Assembly: GCA_013287135.1 (NCBI GenBank)
Contig: JABDEK010000040.1
Location: 1 to 36,189 of the forward strand
Source of the DNA: Acidobacteriota bacterium
Lineage (GTDB): Bacteria; Acidobacteriota; Terriglobia; Acidiferrales; UBA7541
Length of the DNA: 36,189 nt
Reading direction: 5' to 3'
The notes beneath the pieces were generated by a model, which searched no databases, was not told the origin of the DNA, and saw nothing but the letters and a program-made list of their open reading frames with translations. The position numbers and the translations under genes were made by a program. Numbering within the stretch: position 1 is the stretch's first letter; each line of letters begins with the position of its first letter. Below, in pieces: positions 1-9,462 of the stretch.

Positions 1-92
1 ACAGGGGACGCTGTAGCGGTATAAGAAAGCTTACCGTAAAACTGACGGCTCAAATAGCTAATTTTTGGTAATACACCGACGAAACGGCAAAC

Positions 93-1907
93 CTAGTTCT
101 TTTTTCGATCAAGCTCGGACCAGCGCTGATACAGATTATCGACAGTTTTCTGCGCGGCTTCCATTTCGGCGAAAGCGGTTTGCAGACGGGACGCGTCGCT
201 GGCAATTTCTCTATCTTCCAGCGCGGTGCGGCAGGCGAGAAGAGTCTGTTCGGCTTTGGCGATTTGCTTTTCGATGGAGGCTAGCTCGCGGGATTCGGTG
301 TGGGTCAGTTTCGTGTTTGGGAGCACCGATGGAATTTCGGTTTTGGCCGGCGAGCGCTTGGTTTCGGTTTTCTGTTCTGCGATGAATGCGGCATTTTGCG
401 CGATTTGCCAGGCGTCCCATTGCGAATAGTCGGCGAAGCGTTCTGCGTTACCTAGACCATCCAAGCCAAAGACCACGGTGGAAACGCGGTCGAGCATGTA
501 GCGGTCGTGCGTGATCAGCACGAGAGCGCCGCGATACTCGAGGAGATTTTCTTCGAGGATCTCGAGTGTGGGGATGTCGAGATCGTTCGTGGGCTCGTCC
601 AGGAGCAGTACGTCTGCGGGCTGCAGCATAAGCTGAGCGACCAGGACGCGGGCGCGTTCGCCACCGGAGAGGCGGCCGACGGGGCGGTTTAAGTCTTCAG
701 CGCTAAAAAGAAATCTGGCGGCCCAGGAAGCTACGTGAGTTACGCGGTCTTGATAGATGACGGAGTCACTATCGGGCGCGAGGGCGCGACGCAGGGTGAG
801 ATTAGGATCGAGTTCGCGATTCTGATCGAAGTAAACGATACGCAAGGAGTCGGCTTTGCGCGCTGTGCCTGATGAAGGATCAAATTCTCCGCGAAGCAAA
901 CGCAGCAGTGTGGTTTTGCCGCTGCCGTTAGGACCGACCAAACCGATGCGCATGCCGGAAGTGACGATGAAATCAATATCTCTGAAAAGCGTACGGCCGC
1001 CGACGGAATAGCTGACTTCGTCGAGGACGACGAGTTGTTTTGTTTGTCGATTCGAAGCGGAGAAATCGATTTTTGCAGTGGGAGTGCGGGTTCTGGCGTT
1101 GAGGTCGGCTAACTCACCGATCATTTTGTGCGCTTTGTCGATGCGCGATTTCGATTTAGTGGTGCGTGCCTTGGGACCGCGGCGCAACCATTCAATTTCG
1201 GTGTGAACGCGGTTCTCAAGAGCTTCCTGACGATTTCCCTGAGCGTGCAAATAGGCTTCTTTCGCCTCCAGGAAATGGCTGTAGGTTCCTTTGACGCGAA
1301 GGAATCCTTCCCGGTAAACGCGATCGAGTTCGACCATATCGTTCGCGACGTTTTCGAGAAAGTAGCGGTCGTGGCTGACTACCACGCAGGCGAAGGCGGG
1401 GCGTTCCAGCAACTCTTCCAGCCATTTTATTCCGGCAAGATCGAGGTGGTTGGTAGGCTCGTCGAGCAGAAGGATGTCGGGATCCTGCACCAAACCTTCG
1501 ACGACGGCGAGTCGTTTGCGCCAACCCCCGGACAAAGCTGCGGCGTGCGTTTCGAAATCAATGAAACCAGCGCGGCTGAGGGCTTCTTCCGCGCGAAATG
1601 AAAGATCTTGTTCAGATACACCCGAACGTTGCAAAGCGGATTCGATCACGGACCTGCAGGTGGACTCTGGCGGAAATTGGGAAATTTGTTCGACAAAGCT
1701 AAGTTTGGCGCCTTTGCGAATGGCAACTTCACCCTTGTCGGGCTTCACACGGCCCACGAGGATTTCGAGCAATGTGGACTTTCCCGAACCGTTGGGCCCG
1801 ATGAGGCCGATGCGCTCGCCTTCCGCGACAGTGAAGGAGATATCTTCGAAGAGCGGGGCGAGGCCGTAACGTTTCGACAATTTTTGAGCGTTGATGATGG
1901 GAGGCAA
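93..1907 (-). CDS. uup: ABC-F family ATPase, Uup-like
   Basis: This is a soluble ABC-F protein with two ATPase domains and no membrane segments; the family acts on ribosomes or on DNA/ribosome quality control rather than transport. The first domain has Walker A GPNGSGKST near residues 38-46, signature LSGGWRKR and Walker B LLLDEPTNHLD. The second repeats GPNGSGKTT, LSGGERAR and LLLDEPTNDLD. Between them is a charged, arginine/lysine-rich linker (around residues 225-270) typical of the ABC-F interdomain arm. The last ~60 residues (from about 545) are a predicted coiled coil rich in Glu, Ala and Lys, which favours Uup over EttA. The 604-residue length fits Uup. The start is TTG, since no ATG precedes the conserved N-terminal strand; a GGGGAAG stretch lies about 13 bases upstream. 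The family is certain; the Uup subfamily is an inference from the C-terminal coiled coil. Confidence 0.9.
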   Translation of the reverse strand: MPPIINAQKLSKRYGLAPLFEDISFTVAEGERIGLIGPNGSGKSTLLEILVGRVKPDKGEVAIRKGAKLSFVEQISQFPPESTCRSVIESALQRSGVSEQDLSFRAEEALSRAGFIDFETHAAALSGGWRKRLAVVEGLVQDPDILLLDEPTNHLDLAGIKWLEELLERPAFACVVVSHDRYFLENVANDMVELDRVYREGFLRVKGTYSHFLEAKEAYLHAQGNRQEALENRVHTEIEWLRRGPKARTTKSKSRIDKAHKMIGELADLNARTRTPTAKIDFSASNRQTKQLVVLDEVSYSVGGRTLFRDIDFIVTSGMRIGLVGPNGSGKTTLLRLLRGEFDPSSGTARKADSLRIVYFDQNRELDPNLTLRRALAPDSDSVIYQDRVTHVASWAARFLFSAEDLNRPVGRLSGGERARVLVAQLMLQPADVLLLDEPTNDLDIPTLEILEENLLEYRGALVLITHDRYMLDRVSTVVFGLDGLGNAERFADYSQWDAWQIAQNAAFIAEQKTETKRSPAKTEIPSVLPNTKLTHTESRELASIEKQIAKAEQTLLACRTALEDREIASDASRLQTAFAEMEAAQKTVDNLYQRWSELDRKKN

Positions 1908-1998
1908 AAGTTTGAGTCTTCCCCGGTGAATAGTTTAACCTTTAGGATACCAGCAGAATCGTTTGCCGACAGAATCATCCGCGAAATCTGGAAAACCC

Positions 1999-3174
1999 AT
2001 GGCCGAGAAAATAATTCACAAATTTGATGTTTTGGTCCTGGGCGGTGGCGCTGCGGGGCTGATGTGCGCCATCGAAGCAGGTAAGCGCGGGCGCAAGGTT
2101 GCGATTCTGGAGCGAAATGAGCGGACGGCTAAGAAGATTCTGATTTCCGGGGGAGGACGCTGCAATTTTACAAATCTTTATTGCCAGCCCGAGAACTTCA
2201 TCTGCAACAACCCGCATTTTCAGAAATCGGCGCTGGCTCGTTATACTCCGACGGATTTTCTATCTCTATTGGAAGCTCACCGTATTCCATATCACGAGAA
2301 AACGCTGGGGCAACTTTTCTGCGACCGGTCGGCGCGTGAGGTGACCAGTGTGCTGGACACTGAATGCAACGCTGTGGGAGCGAGGATTTTTCTAAATTCG
2401 AAGATCCGGGAAATCAAACGCACTGATTTGTTCGAGGTGACCACCGAGGATGCCGAATTTCGTGCATCTGTTTTGGTGGTTGCTACGGGGGGACTTTCGA
2501 TTCCGAAAATGGGGGCGACTGCGTTTGGTTATGACTTGGCTCGGCAGTTTGGATTGAAGATCGTGAAACCGTGGCCTGCTCTTGTGCCGCTGATTTTTGG
2601 CGCGAAGGACCAAGAACGATATTGCGAGCTGCCTGGTGTGTCGGCTGAAGTGGTGGTTTCCACAAACGGGCAATCGTTCCGCGAGAAGATGTTGATTACA
2701 CATCGAGGTTTGAGCGGGCCGGCGATTTTGCAAATTTCGTCCTACTGGGAAAAAGGCCGGAAGATTAAGATTGATCTTGCGCCGGGGCGCGATGTGTTTG
2801 CGCGCATGCGAGAATCTGAAGTGCGCAGCGTGAGTGCAGGGCGAGCTGCGCTGCAAGGGATTCTGCCAAAGCGTTTTGCTACTCGATGGCTAGAACTGAA
2901 CACGCCCGGAAACTGGAGCAAGCAAGCGTTGGCGCAAGCAGAGACGCAGATTCATGAATGGCCGATTTTGCCTGTGGATACGGAAGGCTACGGGAAGGCT
3001 GAAGTGACGGCGGGCGGAGTGGACACGGATGAATTGTCGAGCCGAACGATGGAAAGTAAGAAAGTGCCGGGACTATTTTTTATCGGAGAAGTTGTGGATG
3101 TTACCGGGCAGTTGGGCGGGCACAATTTTCAGTGGGCTTGGGCTTCGGGGGCGTCGGCGGGGAGAGCGTTGTGA
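1999..3174 (+). CDS. NAD(P)/FAD-dependent oxidoreductase, HI0933/YhiN (BaiN-like) family
   Basis: A flavoprotein of the HI0933-like family. The N-terminus carries the dinucleotide-binding Rossmann motif LVLGGGAAGLMCA at residues ~9-21, followed by the family-specific ISGGGRCNFTN segment. The C-terminus has the second FAD-contact region (VTAGGVDTDEL, then GLFFIGEVVDVTGQLGGHNF), which is highly characteristic. About 391 residues from the ATG at 1999, near the usual family length of about 400. A TTG 36 bases upstream is in frame but would add residues before the normal N-terminus, so I chose the ATG. It is divergent from the ABC-F gene, with a ~90-base gap. Some family members are reported to act on bile acid or related substrates, but the substrate here cannot be told from sequence. 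Confidence 0.9.
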   Translation: MAEKIIHKFDVLVLGGGAAGLMCAIEAGKRGRKVAILERNERTAKKILISGGGRCNFTNLYCQPENFICNNPHFQKSALARYTPTDFLSLLEAHRIPYHEKTLGQLFCDRSAREVTSVLDTECNAVGARIFLNSKIREIKRTDLFEVTTEDAEFRASVLVVATGGLSIPKMGATAFGYDLARQFGLKIVKPWPALVPLIFGAKDQERYCELPGVSAEVVVSTNGQSFREKMLITHRGLSGPAILQISSYWEKGRKIKIDLAPGRDVFARMRESEVRSVSAGRAALQGILPKRFATRWLELNTPGNWSKQALAQAETQIHEWPILPVDTEGYGKAEVTAGGVDTDELSSRTMESKKVPGLFFIGEVVDVTGQLGGHNFQWAWASGASAGRAL

Positions 3175-3202
3175 ACACCCGGCATCGCAGTGCAGACAGA
3201 AT

Positions 3203-4951
3203 CTAAGATTCGCGTGGGGTTTTTCGGTGGGAATGAACGGAAAATCCTAGAAGCAGCAATACAGAGAAAAGCGAGATGGCGGAACCTGTCGTGCGATCTG
3301 GGGTGCGGCGGAAATGGACGTGCACGGAATGTTCACCTGCAGGTATCGAGAACGACATTTGGGCAGTTTCCGGGAGAGGATTGGCCTGCACAACTTTTTC
3401 ATCTACGCGAATTTCCCATGCAGGATAATTAATTAGCTTCAGAGCTAAGGTGAACTGTTGATTTTTCCTCGCGGTGAACAGTTTTTCTTCAGTGGTCCAC
3501 AGGGCGATATGTGCGCCTTCACCTTTTATTGGCGTGCGCGCTCCCGGTGCGGGAGTTACGGCTGATTCATTGAGGTTCGGCGAGTCGTCGTTGTCCGCGG
3601 AAGCAGGGGGTTGGCCGGGCAGTTGGTAACGGTCGCAGCCGAGGGGTTGGTATTCATCCGTGCCCTCATAGCCATGTTGAGATTGAATCGCAGCGATCAA
3701 CGCGGGAATATCTTCGCTATCCCACCAAGCGTCTTTCACTAGCGCGGTTCCGAGCGCTCCAGTGCAGAGGAGAATCGCCGTCCAGCCCACCCACCGTTTG
3801 CGCGATGTTTGCAGCATTGCAGCTATAAAAAAAGCGAAGGCGACGTTGAGCGGGACGAGCCATCTCCACGGGAATTGCACGAACTGAAGTTTTGGCAGAA
3901 GTTGCCAGAGGAAAAGGCTCGCCGGGAACATCAGGAACGTGGACGCAGCAGCGAGGGCGAGCAGCATCCACCAAAGTTGAAGAAAATCTCCGCGCTGGCG
4001 GGCGACGAAAACTGCGGTGAGCGCGGTGATCAGGATGGTGCCGAGCGCAATGGCCGAAACTTTCCAGTTGAAAAGGACAAATTCAGGGTCATTGGAGTGC
4101 GTAAAGAGAAAATTCTGGGCCGGACGAAGATTTTCCGTGAGGGCTTGTGAGATTTGAACCCAGCGCTGTTCCCAGGCGGCGGGCAAAATATAAAATGCGG
4201 CTAACGCGAATCCGCCGGCCATTGCTGCGGCGCCGGCTAAAAGCGGCTTCCGGTCGCGACCAAGCGCGCAACCGACGACGAGAAGCAGCGCCAAAGAATA
4301 CGTGGCGATGACGGCAGCGGGCGCGTTGGAGAGCCAGATGAGGCCGAAGGCTAAAGCGAGGGCGGGAACGCGATTCCAGCCGTCTCGCATTACGCGCAAA
4401 GCTCCCAGAACGAGCAAAGGGAAGAGCGCGCTGGCGAGAAGTTCGGCGAAATCGCTGCGGTAGTAAACGATTACGAGATGGTAGGGATTCACTGCGTACA
4501 GAATTCCGGCAGTTAGGGCTTGGGGAGTGGGAAGGTACTGGCGCGCCAGACGCCACGTTGTTAGCGCGGCGAGAACTAACGCTAGCCAAATGAAGGCTCC
4601 CGGAGCCATCTGCCAGGGAAGTATGGAACCGAGCGCCGCGCCGAGCATCCACGAAGCGGGAGGATAGAAAATGAAGCGCGGCTCACCGAAGCCCCAGTTT
4701 GCCCATTCGGCCCAGCGCGGGAATAAAATGCCTTCGTGCCATTGGCCGGCTACGTCCAGCCAACCGGCTAGGTGAAATTGGAAATCGTGGCCGGAGGCAT
4801 TGCCGAGGAAGAACGTCGGCAGAACTACTGCTGTCGCCGCGAGGCTCGCGAAGAGGAAAGCTATACGCCACTTATTCTGGGTTGCGTTGGCCGCCGGCGA
4901 TTCCCTGTGAACTTCTGTAAGATTTTTATGAATGTCGGAGAACTCGCGCAC
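3203..4951 (-). CDS. multi-pass membrane protein, 6-pyruvoyl-tetrahydropterin-synthase-related / GT-C-like
   Basis: A 582-residue integral membrane protein with about a dozen hydrophobic segments between residues ~28 and ~400 and one more at the extreme C-terminus (~555-572). The first external loop has GHDFQFHLAGW followed by an aromatic/proline-rich FIFYPPASWM, the pattern of the membrane family named PTPS-related (PF10131) and of GT-C-type glycosyltransferases, whose early acidic residue lies in the loop after TM1. The region ~420-550 is soluble and probably periplasmic, with beta-sandwich-like sequence. The start is GTG; no ATG lies upstream of the first membrane helix. It is convergent with the HI0933-type gene (28-base gap) and divergent from the glucosidase. 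A polyisoprenyl-sugar transferase role is plausible but unproven. Confidence 0.72.
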   Translation of the reverse strand: MREFSDIHKNLTEVHRESPAANATQNKWRIAFLFASLAATAVVLPTFFLGNASGHDFQFHLAGWLDVAGQWHEGILFPRWAEWANWGFGEPRFIFYPPASWMLGAALGSILPWQMAPGAFIWLALVLAALTTWRLARQYLPTPQALTAGILYAVNPYHLVIVYYRSDFAELLASALFPLLVLGALRVMRDGWNRVPALALAFGLIWLSNAPAAVIATYSLALLLVVGCALGRDRKPLLAGAAAMAGGFALAAFYILPAAWEQRWVQISQALTENLRPAQNFLFTHSNDPEFVLFNWKVSAIALGTILITALTAVFVARQRGDFLQLWWMLLALAAASTFLMFPASLFLWQLLPKLQFVQFPWRWLVPLNVAFAFFIAAMLQTSRKRWVGWTAILLCTGALGTALVKDAWWDSEDIPALIAAIQSQHGYEGTDEYQPLGCDRYQLPGQPPASADNDDSPNLNESAVTPAPGARTPIKGEGAHIALWTTEEKLFTARKNQQFTLALKLINYPAWEIRVDEKVVQANPLPETAQMSFSIPAGEHSVHVHFRRTPDRTTGSAISLFSVLLLLGFSVHSHRKTPRES

Positions 4952-5147
4952 TGCAAGATGTCAGCTAAAGCCTTTTCGAAGTCCAATCAAATCGGCGCCA
5001 AGACTGACTGTCAACTACCGGACAATAGAGAATACAGAATCACGGACTCCTTGTCCCCTGAAGCCTCGTGGTAGCGGCGACCGCTTCCGTGGGAACAGCC
5101 TTTGCAAAACTCACAATTTTTTGACGGTGTCGAGGTAGCATTAGTCG

Positions 5148-7832
5148 ATGAATGACCAAGCAAAAAATCGCAACGTTACTGCTGAAGAGCAGAGGCTACA
5201 GGCGAGCGAGACTCGTGAGATTCACTGGAAGCGCTGGGGGCCGTATCTTTCCGAGCGGCAATGGGGGACGGTTCGCGAGGACTATAGCGCGAATGGGGAC
5301 GCCTGGGATTATCTGCCCTTCGATCACGCGCACGCACGGGCGTATCGCTGGGGCGAAGACGGGATCGGCGGAATTTGCGACCGGCACCAGCATATTTGTT
5401 TCGCTTTGGCACTGTGGAACCAAAAAGATCCGATTTTGAAGGAGCGGCTTTTCGGGCTGTCCAATCGGGAAGGGAATCACGGCGAAGACGTAAAGGAATA
5501 TCATTTTTATCTGGATGCGACGCCTACCAGCTCTTATCTGAAATATTTATACAAGTATCCGCAAGCGCCATTTCCTTACGAACAACTCCGACGAGAAAAC
5601 GCACAACGCAATCGGCATCAACCCGAGTACGAATTAGTGGATACGGGAGTTTTTTCTGAGAACAGGTATTTCGATGTTTTCGTGGAATATGCCAAGGCTT
5701 CGTCTGAAGACATTTTAGTTCGCATTACAGCGTGGAATCGGGGACCACACGCGGCGCCTTTGCATCTGCTGCCAACCCTGTGGTTTCGCAATCGCTGGGA
5801 TTGGGGCGAAGGATTTGACAAGCCAAAAGTGTCGCGGCAACAGGGGCTGGAAGGCGCAGAATTGTTTGGGCTCGAGGAATTTCACTATGGCAAACGCTGG
5901 TTGATTGCGGAAGGTGCGCCTGAGCCACTCTTCACGGACAACGAAACGAACCAAGAGAAATTGTTTAATGAGAAAAACGAATCGCCTTATGTAAAGGATG
6001 CTTTCCATCGTTTTCTTATTCAGGGCCAGCGCGAGGCTGTGAATCCGGCCATGACTGGAACGAAAGCGGCGGCGCATTACCCCGGTGAAATCGCGGCCGG
6101 GCAGAGCGTTACCATTCGGCTTCGATTCCTGGACCAGAATCCTAGCGATGGCCGCAAGTCGGGAAAAGATTTTTTCGGGCCTGCGTTCGATCAGGTCTTT
6201 CAACAGAGATTGCAAGAGGCGGACGACTTTTACAAAGTACGAGCGGGGCATTGTGCCAGCGATGACGCTCACAAAGTCCAGCGCCAGGCTTTCGCGGGGT
6301 TACTATGGGGGAAACAGTCTTATCACTATGACGTTCGCCGCTGGCTTGCCGGCGACCCTGCGCAACCACCTCCTCCGCCGGAGCGCTCAAACGGACGGAA
6401 CCACGAGTGGACGCACCTTTACAATTCCGACGTTATATCCATGCCGGACAAATGGGAGTACCCGTGGTATGCGGCGTGGGATTTGGCTTTCCATTGCGTG
6501 GCGATGGCGCTGATCGATCCGGACTTCGCGAAAGAACAACTCGTGCTGTTCATGCGCGAGTGGTACATGAGCCCGAGCGGGCAATTGCCGGCCTACGAAT
6601 GGAACTTCTCGGACGTAAATCCACCGGTGCATGCCTGGGCGGCTTGGCGCGTTTATAAAATAGCTGGGCGCATACATGGAAAAGAAGACCGCAAGTTCTT
6701 AGTGCGGATGTTCCACAAACTCCTGCTCAATTTCACCTGGTGGGTTAACCGCAAGGATCCAGAGGGCAAGAATGTTTTCGAAGGCGGGTTCCTAGGGCTC
6801 GATAACATTGGGGTGTTTGACCGCTCGCAACCGCTGGGCCCCGGGAATTTCATCGAGCAATCCGATGGAACGAGCTGGATGGCGATGTATTGCCTGAACA
6901 TGCTCGCGATGGCCATGGAGCTGGCGCATCAGGACAACGCATATGAAGACATTGCGAGCAAATTTTTCGAACATTTTGTTTACATCTCTGAGGCCATGAA
7001 CGACATAGGTGGCGAAGGTGTGGGCCTGTGGGATGAAAAGGACGGCTTCTACTACGACGTTTTGCATTTGGGGCAAGCAGCGCCGCTGCCGATGAAGGTG
7101 CGGTCGATGGTTGGGCTGATTCCACTTTTTGCGGTGGAAACCTTTGAGCCGGACGTTTTGGAGCGTTTGCCGAGTTTTCGAAAACGCATGCAGTGGTTTC
7201 TGGACCACAATCCGGAAGTTGGCAAACACGTGGATATGAGCCAGAAAACAGACAAAGGCAACCGGTTGCTGCTGACCATTGCCAACCGGAAAAAACTGGA
7301 GCGCATTTACCGCTACGTTTTCGACGAGAACGAATTTTTATCGCCGTATGGCATTCGAGCTCTCTCTAAATTTCATCTCGAGCATCCTTTTGTGCTTAAC
7401 GTGGACGGGCATTCGAATTCGGTGGATTACGAGCCGGCGGAATCGACCAGCGATCTTTTTGGAGGAAATTCAAATTGGCGCGGGCCGGTGTGGTTTCCGT
7501 TGAATTTCCTGCTCATCGAAGCTCTGCAGCGTGTTCATTACTACTATGGCGATGGGTTTAAGGTGGAATTTCCCACGAATTCAGGGTGCCAGATGACGCT
7601 TTGGAATTCGGCGAGCGAAATATCGCGAAGGCTTGCGCATCTTTTTCTACGGCGAGACGGGCGGCGCGCGGTTTTCGGCGATTCTGCTCTTTTTCAGGAA
7701 GACCCCAATTGGCGGGATTTCATTCTCTTCTACGAGTATTTCCACGGAGATACCGGCGCGGGGTTGGGCGCCAGCCATCAGACTGGATGGACGGCGTTGG
7801 TGGCTAAGCTGCTGCAGCAGAGCGGAGAGTAA
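5148..7832 (+). CDS. GH63-type glucosidase (mannosyl-oligosaccharide glucosidase-like)
   Basis: A large (894-residue) cytoplasmic glycoside hydrolase of the GH63/(alpha/alpha)6-barrel type; no signal peptide is seen. Diagnostic blocks are the N-terminal [20 protein letters not shown] (~27-46), the central [19 protein letters not shown] and [20 protein letters not shown], then [27 protein letters not shown] and the C-terminal [21 protein letters not shown]. Bacterial homologues are usually annotated simply as glucosidase and act on alpha-glucosides; some GH63 enzymes hydrolyse mannosylglycerate or glucosylglycerate. The exact substrate is not resolvable here. The ATG at 5148 is preceded by a weak GAGGT about 12 bases upstream. 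The gene stands alone: a divergent membrane gene lies before it and a convergent VOC gene after it (34-base gap). Confidence 0.87.
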   Translation: MNDQAKNRNVTAEEQRLQASETREIHWKRWGPYLSERQWGTVREDYSANGDAWDYLPFDHAHARAYRWGEDGIGGICDRHQHICFALALWNQKDPILKERLFGLSNREGNHGEDVKEYHFYLDATPTSSYLKYLYKYPQAPFPYEQLRRENAQRNRHQPEYELVDTGVFSENRYFDVFVEYAKASSEDILVRITAWNRGPHAAPLHLLPTLWFRNRWDWGEGFDKPKVSRQQGLEGAELFGLEEFHYGKRWLIAEGAPEPLFTDNETNQEKLFNEKNESPYVKDAFHRFLIQGQREAVNPAMTGTKAAAHYPGEIAAGQSVTIRLRFLDQNPSDGRKSGKDFFGPAFDQVFQQRLQEADDFYKVRAGHCASDDAHKVQRQAFAGLLWGKQSYHYDVRRWLAGDPAQPPPPPERSNGRNHEWTHLYNSDVISMPDKWEYPWYAAWDLAFHCVAMALIDPDFAKEQLVLFMREWYMSPSGQLPAYEWNFSDVNPPVHAWAAWRVYKIAGRIHGKEDRKFLVRMFHKLLLNFTWWVNRKDPEGKNVFEGGFLGLDNIGVFDRSQPLGPGNFIEQSDGTSWMAMYCLNMLAMAMELAHQDNAYEDIASKFFEHFVYISEAMNDIGGEGVGLWDEKDGFYYDVLHLGQAAPLPMKVRSMVGLIPLFAVETFEPDVLERLPSFRKRMQWFLDHNPEVGKHVDMSQKTDKGNRLLLTIANRKKLERIYRYVFDENEFLSPYGIRALSKFHLEHPFVLNVDGHSNSVDYEPAESTSDLFGGNSNWRGPVWFPLNFLLIEALQRVHYYYGDGFKVEFPTNSGCQMTLWNSASEISRRLAHLFLRRDGRRAVFGDSALFQEDPNWRDFILFYEYFHGDTGAGLGASHQTGWTALVAKLLQQSGE

Positions 7833-7866
7833 GCCCCGAGATTTTTGCTTCAACATGAGCGGATGG

Positions 7867-8487
7867 TTAAAGCTGTTTGGGATCTGCTTCCACCAGCTCG
7901 ATCAGAACTTTGCTTCCTTCCGGCAGTGATGTGAGGAAAAAGTTGATGCGTGTCCCGCCGGCCCCGGCGCGCGTTCTTGGATAGACTGGGCTCAGGTCAA
8001 ACCGCGAGCGTAGAATTTCCGTAGCGCGGTCCACGTTGCGAACATAAATTTCTATTTGTTGAATGCCTTCACCGAACCTGGATAGGAACTTGGCGATGGC
8101 GCCCTGGCCGCCGGGCTCCCTGGTGGTCAGGATGTCGAGTTCGATGTGATTTTCGAAGTGAAGCTCGAATTCGATGGCGTCTTGGTCGGGCGGGACGCTG
8201 GCGAGGGCCGGAGAATTATTTGCTTCACGGATTTTTTGGAAAGTTTCCAGTTGGACGGCAATTCCCACCACAGTGCTGGCCTGAGAAGATTCGGAAGCTC
8301 CCGTAGATCTCAAACTTATCGGCAGAACGAGCGAGCGAAATTCAGGGTCGGCGATCCATTTTTTCAAAAGGGGCGTACACAGATTGCCGCCTTCCATATA
8401 AAGGCGCATCGCGGAATCCAATCGCTTCTGCCGATCGGGATTTGCCAGCTGGCGAATCCAACCGGCGATTTGTGAGGCCTGGGTCAC
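7867..8487 (-). CDS. VOC/glyoxalase-fold protein of unknown function
   Basis: A 206-residue cytoplasmic protein. The first ~55 residues look helical (QIAGWIRQLANPDRQKRLDS...). The C-terminal half resembles a vicinal-oxygen-chelate fold: paired beta-alpha-beta units include AIEFELHFENHIELDIL, GQGAIAKFLSRFGEGIQQIE, IYVRNVDRATEILRSRF and a terminal strand SKVLIELVEA. The phrase 'GEGIQQIEIYVRNVDRA' resembles methylmalonyl-CoA epimerase and related VOC proteins, but the N-terminal helical region is not typical of the epimerase. The start is GTG. It follows the secreted protein gene by 15 bases on the same strand, so the two are probably cotranscribed. No enzymatic function should be assigned without a profile search. 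Confidence 0.65.
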   Translation of the reverse strand: MTQASQIAGWIRQLANPDRQKRLDSAMRLYMEGGNLCTPLLKKWIADPEFRSLVLPISLRSTGASESSQASTVVGIAVQLETFQKIREANNSPALASVPPDQDAIEFELHFENHIELDILTTREPGGQGAIAKFLSRFGEGIQQIEIYVRNVDRATEILRSRFDLSPVYPRTRAGAGGTRINFFLTSLPEGSKVLIELVEADPKQL

Positions 8488-8502
8488 GTGGCCAAGCGCG
8501 AA

Positions 8503-9360
8503 TTAAGGCGTGGCGTGCGGGGGCTGGACCGCATTTATATTCGAAAGCGCTACGTAGGTTGTTTTTCCCGGTGGCACCGTAATTTGAACATCCCAGCGCT
8601 GTCGCGCGTCACCGGCTTGCGCGTTGTTATCGAGTGTGCTGAGCCAATAGGTACCTGGTGCAATTCCGCGAAGCGAGCCTTGTCCTTGCAAATCGGTGTC
8701 AGTGCGAGCGACCAAGTATTTCGATTGGGCGAGCGCCATGGTGTGGCGACGGAGCTCGGCCGTATTGCTCGAATTTAGCCTGTCCCATTTGTGGCCTGGA
8801 TTCACGTCTTCCAGCGACAAGTATATTCCTTCAGTGCTTTTGGGAAATTGAGTCAAGAATGCCTGGATAGCGTCGTGATACTCCTTTTTATGCTGGGCGT
8901 ATTTCTCCGGATTCTTTTTCTGCTCTGCCGGAGTGAATTTCGGTTTCGGAAAGGGAACGGTCTGATCGGTGGACATTCTGTCCACATATGCCTTGTAAAA
9001 TTCCGGAATGTTCATCACATCTTCCGGTTTGAGTTTCTTTATGAATTCATCGTTGGATAAATCGACGCAATGATTTTTCTTCATCCAAGCTTTTAGTTCC
9101 TTTGACACGTCCAGCTTAGCGATGAAAGCGTCCATGTCCACAAGAGGAAAGGTGATCGCAGTTTCTTTGCCAATTTCCTCGAAGCTCTTGCTCAACAGAT
9201 AGAAGGTCATGCCGCGTACGGGCTCGTCGGAGCCCCCGGAAGGCGTGGCTTTGGCGATGAATTCAATCGCGCCGGTTTGCGGAGAGGCTTGTAGGCCCAC
9301 GGTCAACATCGCGAAAAGCAGAAAAAGCGTAGCGCACATTTTTATTTTCATGATGTTCAT
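8503..9360 (-). CDS. secreted protein of unknown function
   Basis: About 285 residues with a clear N-terminal signal peptide (KIKMCATLFLLFAMLTVGLQA, cleavage likely near LQA-SPQ). The mature part opens with a strand-rich segment (GAIEFIAKATPSGGSDEPVRGMTFYLL), has a lysine/proline-rich middle (PKFTPAEQKKNPEKYAQHKK) and ends in a beta-sandwich-like module (GSLRGIAPGTYWLSTLDNNAQ...WDVQITVPPGKTTYVALSN) that resembles the carboxypeptidase-regulatory/CnaB-like folds of surface proteins. I do not recognise the family. The chosen ATG (9360) gives a normal signal peptide; an upstream GTG/ATG would add ~21 polar residues before it, and an ATG at 9351 is also possible. It lies between the TonB-like gene and the VOC gene, all on the minus strand. 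Confidence 0.72.
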   Translation of the reverse strand: MNIMKIKMCATLFLLFAMLTVGLQASPQTGAIEFIAKATPSGGSDEPVRGMTFYLLSKSFEEIGKETAITFPLVDMDAFIAKLDVSKELKAWMKKNHCVDLSNDEFIKKLKPEDVMNIPEFYKAYVDRMSTDQTVPFPKPKFTPAEQKKNPEKYAQHKKEYHDAIQAFLTQFPKSTEGIYLSLEDVNPGHKWDRLNSSNTAELRRHTMALAQSKYLVARTDTDLQGQGSLRGIAPGTYWLSTLDNNAQAGDARQRWDVQITVPPGKTTYVALSNINAVQPPHATP

Positions 9361-9462
9361 CGTAACAGAATGGCAAGGGCGCGGGTGTGAGGTGGTCGTT
9401 AAGGTAAACGTCTGATAGGACACTAAGTCGTAGCGCTAGAACTTGCTGCCAACGGAAAGAAC

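Noticed and set aside
1963-1998. TTG start for the HI0933-type flavoprotein
   Set aside because: It would add 12 polar residues before the conserved N-terminus; the ATG at 1999 fits the family.
5073-5085. Small hairpin AGCGG-CGA-CCGCT upstream of the glucosidase, possibly a REP-type element
   Set aside because: Only a 5-base stem, and I find no second copy in the window; too short to support a repeat family.
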